A DNA stretch of 64,000 bases from Streptomyces pactum (GCF_002005225.1 NZ_CP019724.1:3102501-3166500); one strand, 5' to 3'; positions 1 through 8,849 are shown, counted from the first letter of the stretch. Numbers and translations: made by a program. The notes: a model not told the origin generated them from the letters alone.

Positions 1-1
1 C

Positions 2-1435
2 CCATTCGGATTCGGCCTTCCGCCGGAGGAGCCGGACGACGGCGACGAGGGCAAGAAGAAGGACCAGCAGGGCGGCGGTGGTCAGGGACCGGCCAACCCG
101 TTCGGATTCGGGTCCGGAGCCGGCGGCCTTGGCGGCCCCGGCGCGGACAACCCGTTCGCTGCCATGTTCGGTTCCATGAACCCCAACGACCTGGGCGCCG
201 CGTTCCAGCAGCTCGGCCAGATGCTCTCCTACGAGGGCGGTCCGGTGAACTGGGACATGGCCAAGCAGATCGCCCGCCAGACGGTCTCCCAGGGCACACC
301 GGACGGCACGAAGGACGCCAGCGTCGGCCCCGCCGAGCGCAATGCCGTCCAGGAGGCCGTCCGCCTGGCCGACCTGTGGCTGGACGACGCCACCGCCCTG
401 CCCTCCGGCGCCGGTACCGCGGTGGCCTGGAGCCGCGCGGAGTGGGTCGAGGCGACCCTGCCCGCCTGGCGGGAACTCGTCGACCCGGTCGCCGAGCGCG
501 TCGGCACCGCCATGGGCGACGTGCTGCCCGAGGAGATGCAGGCCATGGCCGGCCCGCTGATCGGCATGATGCGTTCCATGGGTGGCGCCATGTTCGGCAC
601 GCAGATCGGGCAGGCCGTCGGTGTGCTCGCCGGCGAGGTCGTCGGCTCGACCGACGTGGGCCTGCCGCTCGGCCCGGCCGGCAAGGCCGCGCTGCTGCCG
701 GTGAACGTCGAGGCGTTCGGCAAGGACCTCGGCGTGCCGCAGGAGGAGGTGCGGCTGTATCTCGCCCTGCGCGAGGCCGCCCACCAGCGCCTCTTCGCGC
801 ACGTGCCGTGGCTGCGCTCGCATCTGTTCGGCGCGGTCGAGGGTTACGCCCGCGGGATCAAGGTCGACACGGCCAAGCTGGAGGACGTGGTCGGCCAGTT
901 CGACCCGCAGAACCCCGAGCAGTTGCAGGAGGCTCTCCAGCAGGGCATGTTCCAGCCGGAGGACACCCCGGAACAGAAGGCGGCGCTGGCCCGTCTGGAG
1001 ACGGCTCTGGCGCTCGTCGAGGGCTGGGTGGACGCGGTGGTGCACACCGCCGCCAAGCCGCGCCTGTCCTCCGCCGACGCGCTGCGCGAGACGCTGCGCC
1101 GCCGTCGCGCCTCGGGCGGTCCCGCGGAGCAGACGTTCGCCACGCTCATCGGGCTGGAGCTGCGCCCGCGCCGCCTGCGCGACGCTTCCCGTCTGTGGGC
1201 GTCCCTGACGGACGCGCGTGGTGTCGACGGCCGGGACGGCCTGTGGGCCCACCCGGACATGCTGCCGACCGCGACCGACCTGGACGACCCGGACGGCTTC
1301 GTGCACCGCGAGCAGCTCGACTTCTCCGAGCTGGACAAGATGCTCGGTGAGGCGGCCGGCAAGCCCGATCTCAAGAAGAAGGACGACGAGAAGGGCCAGG
1401 GCGGGGCCGACGGCAAGGGCGACGACACCGAGTGA
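2..1435 (+). CDS. Zincin-like metallopeptidase (DUF2342 / Zincin_2 family), 5' end cut by window
   Basis: The reading frame is open from the first complete codon of the window, so the start lies upstream. The first visible part is a Gly/Pro/Phe- and Asp/Lys-rich low-complexity stretch with NPFGFG-type motifs. A folded alpha-helical domain follows from about position 164. It matches the family annotated as zinc-dependent metalloprotease or F420-biosynthesis-associated protein (Rv3195 type). A REAAHQRLF motif near 765-795 is the likely metal-binding helix. The C-terminus is a Lys/Asp-rich tail. The stop codon overlaps the GTG start of the next gene by 4 bp, so the two are probably translationally coupled. 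Substrate unknown; family assignment is by sequence resemblance only. Confidence 0.8.
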   Translation, partial: PFGFGLPPEEPDDGDEGKKKDQQGGGGQGPANPFGFGSGAGGLGGPGADNPFAAMFGSMNPNDLGAAFQQLGQMLSYEGGPVNWDMAKQIARQTVSQGTPDGTKDASVGPAERNAVQEAVRLADLWLDDATALPSGAGTAVAWSRAEWVEATLPAWRELVDPVAERVGTAMGDVLPEEMQAMAGPLIGMMRSMGGAMFGTQIGQAVGVLAGEVVGSTDVGLPLGPAGKAALLPVNVEAFGKDLGVPQEEVRLYLALREAAHQRLFAHVPWLRSHLFGAVEGYARGIKVDTAKLEDVVGQFDPQNPEQLQEALQQGMFQPEDTPEQKAALARLETALALVEGWVDAVVHTAAKPRLSSADALRETLRRRRASGGPAEQTFATLIGLELRPRRLRDASRLWASLTDARGVDGRDGLWAHPDMLPTATDLDDPDGFVHREQLDFSELDKMLGEAAGKPDLKKKDDEKGQGGADGKGDDTE

Positions 1436-1947
1436 GCCTCCACGACGACGCCGTCCTGGTCCTGAAGGGGTGCGAGGGCCAGGACGAGCTGCGCCAGATC
1501 TACCTGGACCATCTCGCGACGTACCCGGACGGCATGTGGAAGGCCTGCGCGGACGGGCACATCACGGCGAGCGTCATGGTGATCGACCCGTCGCGCGGGC
1601 GGGTCCTGCTGACCCTCCACAGGAAGTTGCGCATGTGGCTGCAGATGGGCGGCCACTGCGAGCCGGGCGACGAGACGCTGGCGCGGGCGGCCCTGCGCGA
1701 GGGCACGGAGGAGTCGGGCATCGCCGGACTGGCCCTGCTGCCCGGCGGTCCCGTGCGGCTGGACCGCCACCACACGCCCTGCGCCTGGCATCTGGACGTC
1801 CAGTACGCGGCGCTGGCTCCGGAGGGGGCCGTCGAGGCGATCAGCGACGAGTCCCTGGACCTGCGCTGGTTCCCGTACGCCGAGGTCGCGGACGTGGCCG
1901 ACGAGTCGGTCGTACGCCTGCTGGAGGCGACCCGCGCCCGGCTCTGA
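1432..1947 (+). CDS. NUDIX hydrolase, 171 aa
   Basis: The protein carries a complete Nudix box: GHCEPGDETLARAALREGTE followed by ESGI, which fits Gx5Ex7REUxEExGU with G, E, R, E, E and G all present. The family hydrolyses nucleoside diphosphates linked to another moiety, using Mg2+ held by the box glutamates. The GTG start overlaps the stop of the upstream peptidase gene (GTGA), so it is read as part of that operon. A strong hairpin follows the stop. The substrate cannot be read from the sequence. Confidence 0.9.
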   Translation: MSLHDDAVLVLKGCEGQDELRQIYLDHLATYPDGMWKACADGHITASVMVIDPSRGRVLLTLHRKLRMWLQMGGHCEPGDETLARAALREGTEESGIAGLALLPGGPVRLDRHHTPCAWHLDVQYAALAPEGAVEAISDESLDLRWFPYAEVADVADESVVRLLEATRARL

Positions 1948-1952
1948 ACCGG

Positions 1953-1986
1953 GTAAGGGGTGACCGCCCTAGCGATCACCCCTTAC
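1953..1986. terminator. Bidirectional hairpin terminator
   Basis: Perfect 11-bp inverted repeat (1953-1963 pairs with 1976-1986, arm GTAAGGGGTGA) with a 12-nt loop. It lies between the NUDIX gene on plus and the AIM24 gene on minus, which converge here. Confidence 0.8.
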
Positions 1987-2012
1987 AAAGCGTGCGGCGC
2001 GGCGCCGCCCGC

Positions 2013-2768
2013 TCAGCTCCAGACGTTGCCCTGGTTCTGACCGCGGGCACCCTGCTGGCCCATGCCGTACTGCGCGGATACCCCCTGCCCGAGCTGGGCG
2101 TTCTGCGGGGGCAGCAGCTCGCTGGGCTGGACGAGCGCGAAGCCGCTGCCCATGAAGCTGAGCTCCCAGCCCTCGCCGGTGTTGCCGCGGCGCCGCCACA
2201 CCCCGGAGGAGTGCGTCTGGGCCTGCATCTGCACGCGCAGGCCGGTGGACCAGGCGACGATCGCGTCGGCGTCGCAGTTGACGTACTTGTCGGGCGTCAC
2301 CTGCATCAGCAGCGGGGCACCCGAGGTCATCAGGGCGACCTTGCCCCGGCCGGTGATGTTGAGCTGGTACTTCCCCGAGCCGGAGATGCCGTACAGGCTG
2401 TCGACCGCGATCACCTCGTGGTGCAGGGACGACTCCATCGCCAGCACGTAGCTGCTGTCGACGGTGAGGCCCTCCTGGTCGACCTCCATCACGTGGATGT
2501 GCTGGGCGAGGTTGGCGAAGAAGACCGTGCCCTGCCCGTGGCAGCGCATCAGGTCCAGGCCCTCACCGGTGCGCGCACGCGCGCGTGACTGGTTGTCGCT
2601 CTGGTACTCGGCGTCGAACTCGACGAGCCCCTGGTAGGCAACCATCGTGCCCTTGCGGGCGAGCACGTCGTCGTGGCCCTGCAGGGCGACGCGCAGCAGG
2701 TGCTTGTTCTGCAGGCTCCAGGCTTCCTGGGTCTGCTGGTCGGTGTAGGCGAAAAGCGGGCTCTGCAT
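2013..2768 (-). CDS. AIM24 family protein, 251 aa
   Basis: All-beta AIM24-type (TRAP-like) protein, the last of three minus-strand genes that each carry this domain. The pattern KHLLRVALQGHDDVLARKG-MVAYQG near the N-terminus recurs in all three proteins, as does the Asp/Ala-VAWS segment near the C-terminus. The Gly- and Gln-rich tail (GMGQQGARGQNQG) is low complexity. ATG at 2768 was chosen because a GGGGGAG ribosome site lies about 10 nt upstream and the conserved domain starts directly after. No signal peptide or membrane segment is seen. Bacterial AIM24 proteins have no firm function; the mitochondrial namesake is an inner-membrane organisation protein. Confidence 0.85.
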   Translation of the reverse strand: MQSPLFAYTDQQTQEAWSLQNKHLLRVALQGHDDVLARKGTMVAYQGLVEFDAEYQSDNQSRARARTGEGLDLMRCHGQGTVFFANLAQHIHVMEVDQEGLTVDSSYVLAMESSLHHEVIAVDSLYGISGSGKYQLNITGRGKVALMTSGAPLLMQVTPDKYVNCDADAIVAWSTGLRVQMQAQTHSSGVWRRRGNTGEGWELSFMGSGFALVQPSELLPPQNAQLGQGVSAQYGMGQQGARGQNQGNVWS

Positions 2769-2785
2769 GATGTTCTGGCTCCCCC

Positions 2786-3466
2786 TCAGCCCCGGACCCG
2801 GAGGCGGTCGGTGCTGTCCTCGCTGGGCTGGACTACGACGATGCCCTGACCGGAGAAGGCCATCTGGTAGGCCTCGCCGCTGCCGCGGCCGATCAGCGAC
2901 TGCGCCTTGAAGCTGCGCTTGCCCTTCACCTTGAGGTTCGGGGACCAGGCGACGAGCGCGTCCGGGTCGACGTAGGTCTCGTCCTCGCCACCGCCGCAGT
3001 CGACGACGATCGGCTTGCCGCGGGAGGTGAGCGCGACCCAGCCCTGACCGGAGATCTTGGTGTTCCACAGGCCCTGCCCGGCGAACTTCGCCAGGCCCTT
3101 GACCCGCTCCACGCCCCACGTCAGGTGGGCGTCGAAGGCGAGCAGGTTGGTGGCGTTGACGGAGATGCCGTCGCCGTTGAGGTTGATGACGACGACGTTC
3201 GCGCCGTAGTCGGCGAGGTAGAGCAGTCCGTCGCCGGAGCACTTCATCAGGGGCGCGCCCTCGCCGGTCATCCAGTCCTTCGCGATCTGGCGGACGGCGG
3301 GCGGATTGGGCTCGTACTGGACGAAGCCCTCGTAGGCGACCATCGAGCCCACGCGCGCGAGGAGGTCGTTTCCGGTCTGCATGGCGACCTTCAGCATGTG
3401 GTTGCCGTGGTTTTCCATGCGCGCGGTGACCGGTGCGGGAGCGTAGCCCGCGAGCGGCTGGTTCAT
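2786..3466 (-). CDS. AIM24 family protein, 226 aa
   Basis: Second AIM24 paralogue, 17 nt upstream of the third. It shares the LKVAMQTGNDLLARVGSMVA block and the DPDALVAWSPNLKVK segment with its neighbours but is diverged in between. ATG 3466 is preceded by AGGGAG at a normal distance, and the stop of the TerD-AIM24 gene lies only 13 nt upstream, so the three genes form one operon. It is a soluble, beta-rich protein with no signal peptide. Function unknown; co-transcription with a TerD domain suggests a role in stress or membrane biology (inference). Confidence 0.85.
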   Translation of the reverse strand: MNQPLAGYAPAPVTARMENHGNHMLKVAMQTGNDLLARVGSMVAYEGFVQYEPNPPAVRQIAKDWMTGEGAPLMKCSGDGLLYLADYGANVVVINLNGDGISVNATNLLAFDAHLTWGVERVKGLAKFAGQGLWNTKISGQGWVALTSRGKPIVVDCGGGEDETYVDPDALVAWSPNLKVKGKRSFKAQSLIGRGSGEAYQMAFSGQGIVVVQPSEDSTDRLRVRG

Positions 3467-3479
3467 GTCGGGCTCTCCC

Positions 3480-5222
3480 TCAGATCTCGTACGGCTGGAC
3501 GATGACGAAGTTGCCGGGTGCCGCCCGGAACTGCAGGTTGACGCTCTCGCCCGTGTCGCCCGCGTAGGAGTTGCGGCGCATCCGCACCTGGCTGGAGACG
3601 ACCACCTGGGCGGCGGCCGACCAGGCGACGACGGCGTTGCAGTCGGCGAACGTGGTGGGCGTGACCGGCAGCACCACGGGCACGCCGTGCGTCTTGACGA
3701 CGATCGTGCCGGTGCCCTGGAACTGCATCGTGAACAGCGCGCCACCGGGGATGCCGTGTCCCTCGATGCGGCGGACTTCGTACTGGAGGCTCTCGTCGAA
3801 GGCCAGGACGTTCTCCGCGGAGACGCACACGGCGTCGCCCTGGAGTTCGATGGGGTGCAGCATCGCGCTGTTGTCGGCGAGGAACACCTGTCCCTTGCCG
3901 GTGCAGCGCATTAGCTGCATCTCCTGGCCGGTGGCGTTGCCCACGACCCGGCCGGCGAATCCGGCGCCCTTGTAGCTGAAGTCGACCTTGCCCTGGTAGA
4001 GCACCATGCTGCCCTGCCGGGCGAGTACGGGCTGACCTTCCGCGCCGAGGTCGACGCGGACCAGCTTCTTGTTCTGCTGGGTCCAGCGCTGACCGGTCGC
4101 CGTCTCCTTGAACTGCTGGAGCGCGGCCATCATCCCGGCGCCCTGCGGCGCACCCTGAGGCATGCCCTGCGGGGCTCCGTGAGGGGCCTGCAGGCCGTAA
4201 CCGGGAGGCGGGGCCGGCTGTCCGTGCCCCTGCGGCGGGGCGGGGGGCTGGCCGTACCCCGGAGGCGGAGTGGGCTGGCCGTAACCGGGCGGCGGGGCCG
4301 GGGCCTGCGGAGCCTGCGGCTGGCCGTATCCGGGGGGCGGCGGGGCGGTCTGGCCGGGGACCTGGCCGTACGGCGGCTGCTGACCGGGCTGGCCGTACGG
4401 CGCGGGCGCCGGGGCAGGGGGCGGCACCGGGGAGCCACCGGGCGGCGTGTTCACGGGCGCGACGATGGTCTGCGCGGCGTGCACGTCGGGCCCGGGCGTC
4501 GGGGCGGGGGGCGCGGGCGGCGTGGCGGCGGGCGGAGGGGCGAAGCCTTGTGGGGCGGGCTGCGGGGCAGGGGCCGGTGCGGGCTCAGGAGCGGCGGCGG
4601 GCGCGCCGAACGCCGGCGGCGCCGAGGCCTGGGCGGGCGGGGCGAAAGCCGGGGCGGCGCCGGTCTGCGGCTGCTGCGGCTCGGGCGTCTCCTCCTCGGC
4701 GACCTCACCGCCGAAATTCTTCAGCAGCGCGTCCAGCCCGCCGTCGAAGCCCTGTCCGACGGCGGCGAAACGCCACACGTCCTTCAGATAGAAGTCGCCC
4801 AGCATCACGGCGCGCTCGGTGGAGAACTCCGAGCCGCTGAACGGATACCGGGCCACCTCCTCGCCACCCGCGACGATCCGGATGTATCCGGGGCCGACCT
4901 GCGACATCTGTCCGGCGCCGTCGATCGTCGCCGTGAAGGAGAGCTTCTGGATCTGCGACGGGATCCTGTCGAGGGTGACTCGGAAGGATTCCGTGTCACC
5001 CGCCTGCGCACCCAGGAGCTGGATGGACTCCTCGGGGGTCTTCGGTTGGTTGAAGAACACGAAGTACCGGTCGTCCGACAGCCGCTCGTCGGCGTCGAGA
5101 CCGAAGCAACTGATGTCGAAGTTCAGTCCGGGGCCGGAGATCTGCACGCCTACGTACAGATCCGTGCCCGCGGTGAGGTCACTGATCCTGGCCTTGTGGC
5201 CGCGTTGGAATTCCCTGGCCAT
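3480..5222 (-). CDS. TerD-domain / AIM24-domain fusion protein, 580 aa
   Basis: The N-terminal ~180 residues are a TerD/CABP-type domain. Visible signs are DLYVGVQISG, a DADERLSDDRYFVF acidic loop of the kind that binds Ca2+ in this family, an FNQPKTPEES segment, and the GDFYLKDVWRF-AVGQGFDGGLDAL ending. A linker of about 180 residues, almost only Pro, Ala, Gly and Gln (repeated GYGQP units), follows. The C-terminal ~220 residues are an AIM24 domain (NKKLVRVDLGAEG to the end). TerD proteins belong to tellurite and stress-resistance systems. This is the first gene of a three-gene operon with two free AIM24 proteins. A TAGCCT -10-like hexamer lies at 5265-5270. ATG 5222 follows a GGGGGACGG ribosome site. 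Confidence 0.9.
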   Translation of the reverse strand: MAREFQRGHKARISDLTAGTDLYVGVQISGPGLNFDISCFGLDADERLSDDRYFVFFNQPKTPEESIQLLGAQAGDTESFRVTLDRIPSQIQKLSFTATIDGAGQMSQVGPGYIRIVAGGEEVARYPFSGSEFSTERAVMLGDFYLKDVWRFAAVGQGFDGGLDALLKNFGGEVAEEETPEPQQPQTGAAPAFAPPAQASAPPAFGAPAAAPEPAPAPAPQPAPQGFAPPPAATPPAPPAPTPGPDVHAAQTIVAPVNTPPGGSPVPPPAPAPAPYGQPGQQPPYGQVPGQTAPPPPGYGQPQAPQAPAPPPGYGQPTPPPGYGQPPAPPQGHGQPAPPPGYGLQAPHGAPQGMPQGAPQGAGMMAALQQFKETATGQRWTQQNKKLVRVDLGAEGQPVLARQGSMVLYQGKVDFSYKGAGFAGRVVGNATGQEMQLMRCTGKGQVFLADNSAMLHPIELQGDAVCVSAENVLAFDESLQYEVRRIEGHGIPGGALFTMQFQGTGTIVVKTHGVPVVLPVTPTTFADCNAVVAWSAAAQVVVSSQVRMRRNSYAGDTGESVNLQFRAAPGNFVIVQPYEI

Positions 5223-5370
5223 GCGTTACGACCGTCCCCCATCCGAATGTGAGTGCGTCGCGCCAGGCTAACGGCAATCCCGGACACCGGAAGAAGTCGG
5301 TACAGAGCCGGTACAGAACCCGTGCGCGGCCGTGTCGCACACTCCGCCGGGGCACGCTCGGGGGCGCGCG

Positions 5371-5967
5371 CTACTCGCTGCGAGCGCCGGGCACGTGCGG
5401 CAGCTTGTCGGCGGCCACCACGCCCTCGAGGTAGCCGCGGGCCCGCTCGGTCCTCGGGTAGGCGTCCAGCAGCCGCCAGAACCGGGGCCCGTGCCCGGGG
5501 ACGAGCAGGTGCGCCAGTTCGTGGAGAAGGACGTAGTCGACCACGTACTCGGGCATGCCCTGGAGACGGTGCGACAGCCGGATGCTTCCCTCGGACGGGG
5601 TGCACGAGCCCCAGCGCGTGTTCTGATTGGTGACCCAGCGGACCGAGGCGGGCCGGGCCCGGCCGTCGAAGTACTGGCCCGACAGACGCTCCGCGCGCTC
5701 GGCCAGCTCGGCGTCGCCGAGGACGCGCTTGCTCTCCTGGGCGGCCAGCTTGTCCAGCATGACGCTCACCCAGCGTTGCTCCTCCGCCTCGGACATCCGG
5801 GCGGGGATCAGCACGACGGTGCGATCGCCCTCGCGGTACGCGGAGACGGTCCGGCGTCGCCGGGTGCTCCTGCGGACCTCGATCGCGCTCGCCCTCGAGC
5901 CGTTCGGCGGCGGATTCGTCGGTGTGCGCTGGGGCGCCCCGGCGCGGTGCAGTGGGTCGGCGGACAC
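5371..5967 (-). CDS. YgjP/SprT-like M48-family metallopeptidase, 198 aa
   Basis: Zinc peptidase of the DUF45 (YgjP) type. The catalytic motif HELAHLLVPGHGPRFW is complete: two His and Glu of HExxH plus the downstream His. The typical TRWGSCTPSEGSIRLS block precedes it. It is soluble and of normal length for the family. The GTG start at 5967 sits 6 nt after a TAACGT -10 hexamer, so a leaderless transcript is likely. The TerD operon starts 148 nt downstream on the same strand and may be read through from here. Confidence 0.88.
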   Translation of the reverse strand: MSADPLHRAGAPQRTPTNPPPNGSRASAIEVRRSTRRRRTVSAYREGDRTVVLIPARMSEAEEQRWVSVMLDKLAAQESKRVLGDAELAERAERLSGQYFDGRARPASVRWVTNQNTRWGSCTPSEGSIRLSHRLQGMPEYVVDYVLLHELAHLLVPGHGPRFWRLLDAYPRTERARGYLEGVVAADKLPHVPGARSE

Positions 5968-5973
5968 GCCTCG

Positions 5974-5979
5974 ACGTTA
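5974..5979 (-). promoter_or_regulatory. -10 hexamer of a leaderless promoter
   Basis: TAACGT (minus strand) ends 6 nt before the GTG of the YgjP-like gene, placing the transcription start at the start codon. No clear -35 box is seen. Confidence 0.5.
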
Positions 5980-6082
5980 CCCGCTGCACACGGGGAAGTC
6001 CCGGCTCCGGGATGGTTCGGCGCCGATCCGCCACCCCTCCGTGGAGGTGGACGACCGATTCGTACGACGAATACCCACCACC

Positions 6083-6091
6083 TGTGGACAA
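6083..6091 (-). promoter_or_regulatory. DnaA-box match (TTGTCCACA)
   Basis: Exact match to the Streptomyces DnaA box, in the gap between the divergent YgjP-like and ThiF-like genes. A single box, so binding is only possible, not shown. The rest of 5980-6247 shows no further clear signal. Confidence 0.4.
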
Positions 6092-6247
6092 CTTTCGACG
6101 CCCGGTCGCCCCTCCGGGCATGCTGGCACTCGCCGGCGGATTCGCGACCGACCGCACTAACCGGTACGCGACCGACCACCGCCGGCTATACGGGGATGTT
6201 CCGGACTTTCGAAGCCTTGGAACGCGAAGAGTCATGGGGGATATGGC

Positions 6248-7462
6248 ATGCATCCGATGGTGAAGCCCGCGCTGAGGCGCGGCTGGCGCGATCTGAACAC
6301 CGTGCAGTTCGGGATGACGCCGGCGCACGCGCTGACGCTCGGCCCGGTGGACACGGCGACGGGCAGCTTTCTCGAACTGCTCAACGGCACCCGTGGACCG
6401 GCGCTCCTGCGGGAGGAGGGCCGGCGCATGGACCTGCCGGACGGACACGTCGACCGGGTGGTGGAGCGGCTGGCCAGGGCCGGGATCCTCGACGACTCCC
6501 GGGGCGGCGGCCCGGACGCCGACGCGCTGCGGGAGAGGAAGGAGCTCCTCGACCGGCTCCGCCCCGATCTCGCCTCGCTGTCCCTGACCAGCTCGGAACC
6601 GGGGGACGCCATGAGACACCTGGCCGCCCGGCGGGCCCTGCGGGTGCGGGTGCGGGGTGCGGGGCGGGTGGGCGCGGTGCTCGCCGGTCTGTTGTCGGGC
6701 GCGGGCGTCGGCGAGATCGACGTGCTCGACGGCGGCCGCGTCGAGCCGTGGGACGTCGCCCCGGGCGGGCTCCCCGCCGAGTCCGTCGGCGACCGCCGCG
6801 ACGAGACGGCCCGCCGGGTGGTCCGCCGGGCCGCCCCGGGCCGGCCGTCGCGCCGCGGTCCCACGACGCCGCCCGAGGGGAGCGCCCCGGGTTTCTCCCT
6901 GGTGGTCGTCGCGCCTCGCGACGACGTCGCGGTGCACGCGCCCGACCCTGCCGCCGCGGAACCCCTGATGGCCTCCGGTACTCCTCACCTGTACGCCGGC
7001 GTCGTGGAGGCAACGGGCGTCGTCGGCCCCCTGGTCCTGCCCGGCGAGACGGGGTGCGCCGGCTGTCTGCACGCGGACCGCACCGACCGTGACCCGGCCT
7101 GGCCCCGTCTGGTGGCGCAGTGGCGCTCCGGCCGACAGCGCCGGGCGCAGGCCTGCGACCTCACCCTCGCCACGACCGTCGCCGGGCTCGCGGCGGCCCA
7201 CGCGCTCGCCTTCCTGGACGGCCGGACGCCCTCGGGCACCGGTGCGCGCTGGGAGGTTTCACTGCCCGGTCTGCGGTGGCACACGCGGCCGGTACGGGCG
7301 CACCCCGCCTGCCCGTGCGGAGCCGCCGGCAAAGGTAACCAGGAACACACCCCCGGGGACGGGGGGTGGCGCGCGACAATGGCTGGGCAAGGGCCGTCGA
7401 CGGAAGTACGCCATGAGGCAGAACCGGCGCGGCCGGCTGGGACTTGGAGGGCGCATGTCTGA
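6248..7462 (+). CDS. ThiF/E1-like protein (TOMM cyclodehydratase-type fold), 404 aa
   Basis: The N-terminal ~120 residues look like the winged-helix leader-binding region seen in RiPP cyclodehydratase partners (LNTVQFGMTPAHALTLGP, then LLNGTRGPALL). A Rossmann segment follows with a glycine loop VRGAGRVGAVLAGLL and acidic strand end IDVLDGGRVEPWD, as in ThiF/E1 enzymes. The Cys pairs GCAGC and CPCG near the C-terminus fit the E1 zinc site. No precursor peptide, dehydrogenase or other RiPP gene lies nearby, so a stand-alone role is more likely. The adenylation residues are not clearly conserved. The ATG follows GGGGGATATGGC. The last 8 bp overlap the start of the ABC1 kinase gene. Confidence 0.75.
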   Translation: MHPMVKPALRRGWRDLNTVQFGMTPAHALTLGPVDTATGSFLELLNGTRGPALLREEGRRMDLPDGHVDRVVERLARAGILDDSRGGGPDADALRERKELLDRLRPDLASLSLTSSEPGDAMRHLAARRALRVRVRGAGRVGAVLAGLLSGAGVGEIDVLDGGRVEPWDVAPGGLPAESVGDRRDETARRVVRRAAPGRPSRRGPTTPPEGSAPGFSLVVVAPRDDVAVHAPDPAAAEPLMASGTPHLYAGVVEATGVVGPLVLPGETGCAGCLHADRTDRDPAWPRLVAQWRSGRQRRAQACDLTLATTVAGLAAAHALAFLDGRTPSGTGARWEVSLPGLRWHTRPVRAHPACPCGAAGKGNQEHTPGDGGWRATMAGQGPSTEVRHEAEPARPAGTWRAHV

Positions 7463-8849
7463 TCTTCCGCGCAAGGCGGTCACCCGCACCGCCAAGCTCG
7501 CCGCGCTCCCGCTCGGCTTCGCCGGGCGGGCGACCTGGGGGCTCGGCAAGCGAATCGTGGGCGAGTCCGCGGAGATCGTCGGCCAGCAGTTGCAGCAACG
7601 CACCGCGGATCAGCTCTTCAAGGTGCTGGGCGAGCTCAAGGGCGGGGCGATGAAGTTCGGACAAGCCCTGTCCGTCTTCGAGTCGGCGCTGCCCGAGGAG
7701 GTCGCCGGGCCCTATCGGGCGGCACTGACCAAGCTGCAGGAAGCCGCACCGCCGATGCCGACGCGCACGGTGCACGCCGTGCTGGCCGAGCGGCTCGGCG
7801 AGGACTGGCACGACCTGTTCCTCGAGTTCGAGGACAAGCCCGCCGCGGCCGCCTCGATCGGCCAGGTGCACCGGGCGCTGTGGCACGACGGCCGCGAAGT
7901 GGCGGTCAAGGTGCAGTACCCGGGCGCCGGCGAGGCCCTGCTGTCCGACCTGAACCAGCTCAGCCGCTTCGCCCGCCTGCTCGGCCCCTTGGTCCCCGGC
8001 ATGGACATCAAGCCGCTGATCACGGAGTTGAAGGACCGGGTCTCGGAGGAGCTGGACTACGACCTGGAGGCGCAGGCACAGCGGGCTCACGCCGAGGAGT
8101 TCGCGGATGATCCGGACATTACGGTGCCGGAGGTCGTCCACCAGTGCGAGCAGGTGCTGGTGACCGAGTGGATCGACGGCATCCCGCTGTCGGAGATCAT
8201 CGCGGACGGCACGCCGGAGCAGCGCGATCGGGCCGGTCAGCTCCTGGCCCACTTCCTCTTCTCGGGTCCGGCGCGCACCGGCCTGCTGCATGCCGACCCG
8301 CACCCCGGCAACTTCCGTCTGCTGCCCGGCGGGCCGGACGGTGAGGACGACTGGCGCCTGGGCGTCCTGGACTTCGGCACGGTCGACCGCCTCCCGGGCG
8401 GCCTGCCCGAGCCCATCGGGGCGGCCCTGCGCATGACGCTGGACGGCGAGGCGGACGCCGTTTACGAGATGCTCTGCACAGAGGGTTTCGTCAGGGAGTC
8501 GATAGAGCTGGACCCCGACGCCGTCCTCGACTATCTCCTGCCGATCATCGAGCCGGCCCGGGTCGACGAGTTCACCTTCACCCGTGGCTGGATGCGGAGC
8601 CAGGCGGCCCGGATCGGCGACCCCCGCTCCCCCGCCTACCAGTTGGCCAAGCAGCTCAACCTGCCGCCGGCCTACTTGTTGATTCACCGCGTGACCCTGA
8701 GCACCATCGGTGTGCTGTGCCAGTTGGGGGCGACGGTGCGGCTGCGCCAAGAGTTGGAGGAGTGGTTGGTGGGGTTCGTCCCCGAAGAGGAGGACGAGTA
8801 CGAGGCGGCGGACGACTACGAGGTGGGGGAAACGGCGGCGGAAGCGTGA
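7455..8849 (+). CDS. ABC1/UbiB-family atypical kinase, 464 aa
   Basis: ADCK/ABC1 kinase-like protein. The KxGQ signature is present as GGAMKFGQALS, followed by the family's Ala-rich loop AAAASIGQVHRA and the VAVKVQYPG lysine. HADPHPGNF is the catalytic loop and VLDFGTVDRL the metal-binding DFG. The C-terminus is strongly acidic. Members act on isoprenoid lipid or quinone metabolism, or as ATPases. ATG 7455 has GGAGGG upstream and overlaps the ThiF-like gene; an upstream in-frame ATG at 7412 lies well inside that gene and is less likely. Proximity to whiB7/wblC is conserved in mycobacteria (Rv3197 beside Rv3197A). Confidence 0.9.
   Translation: MSDLPRKAVTRTAKLAALPLGFAGRATWGLGKRIVGESAEIVGQQLQQRTADQLFKVLGELKGGAMKFGQALSVFESALPEEVAGPYRAALTKLQEAAPPMPTRTVHAVLAERLGEDWHDLFLEFEDKPAAAASIGQVHRALWHDGREVAVKVQYPGAGEALLSDLNQLSRFARLLGPLVPGMDIKPLITELKDRVSEELDYDLEAQAQRAHAEEFADDPDITVPEVVHQCEQVLVTEWIDGIPLSEIIADGTPEQRDRAGQLLAHFLFSGPARTGLLHADPHPGNFRLLPGGPDGEDDWRLGVLDFGTVDRLPGGLPEPIGAALRMTLDGEADAVYEMLCTEGFVRESIELDPDAVLDYLLPIIEPARVDEFTFTRGWMRSQAARIGDPRSPAYQLAKQLNLPPAYLLIHRVTLSTIGVLCQLGATVRLRQELEEWLVGFVPEEEDEYEAADDYEVGETAAEA

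Noticed and set aside
6248..7462. A full RiPP (TOMM) biosynthetic cluster around the ThiF-like gene
   Set aside because: No precursor peptide, YcaO or dehydrogenase gene is present within the window.
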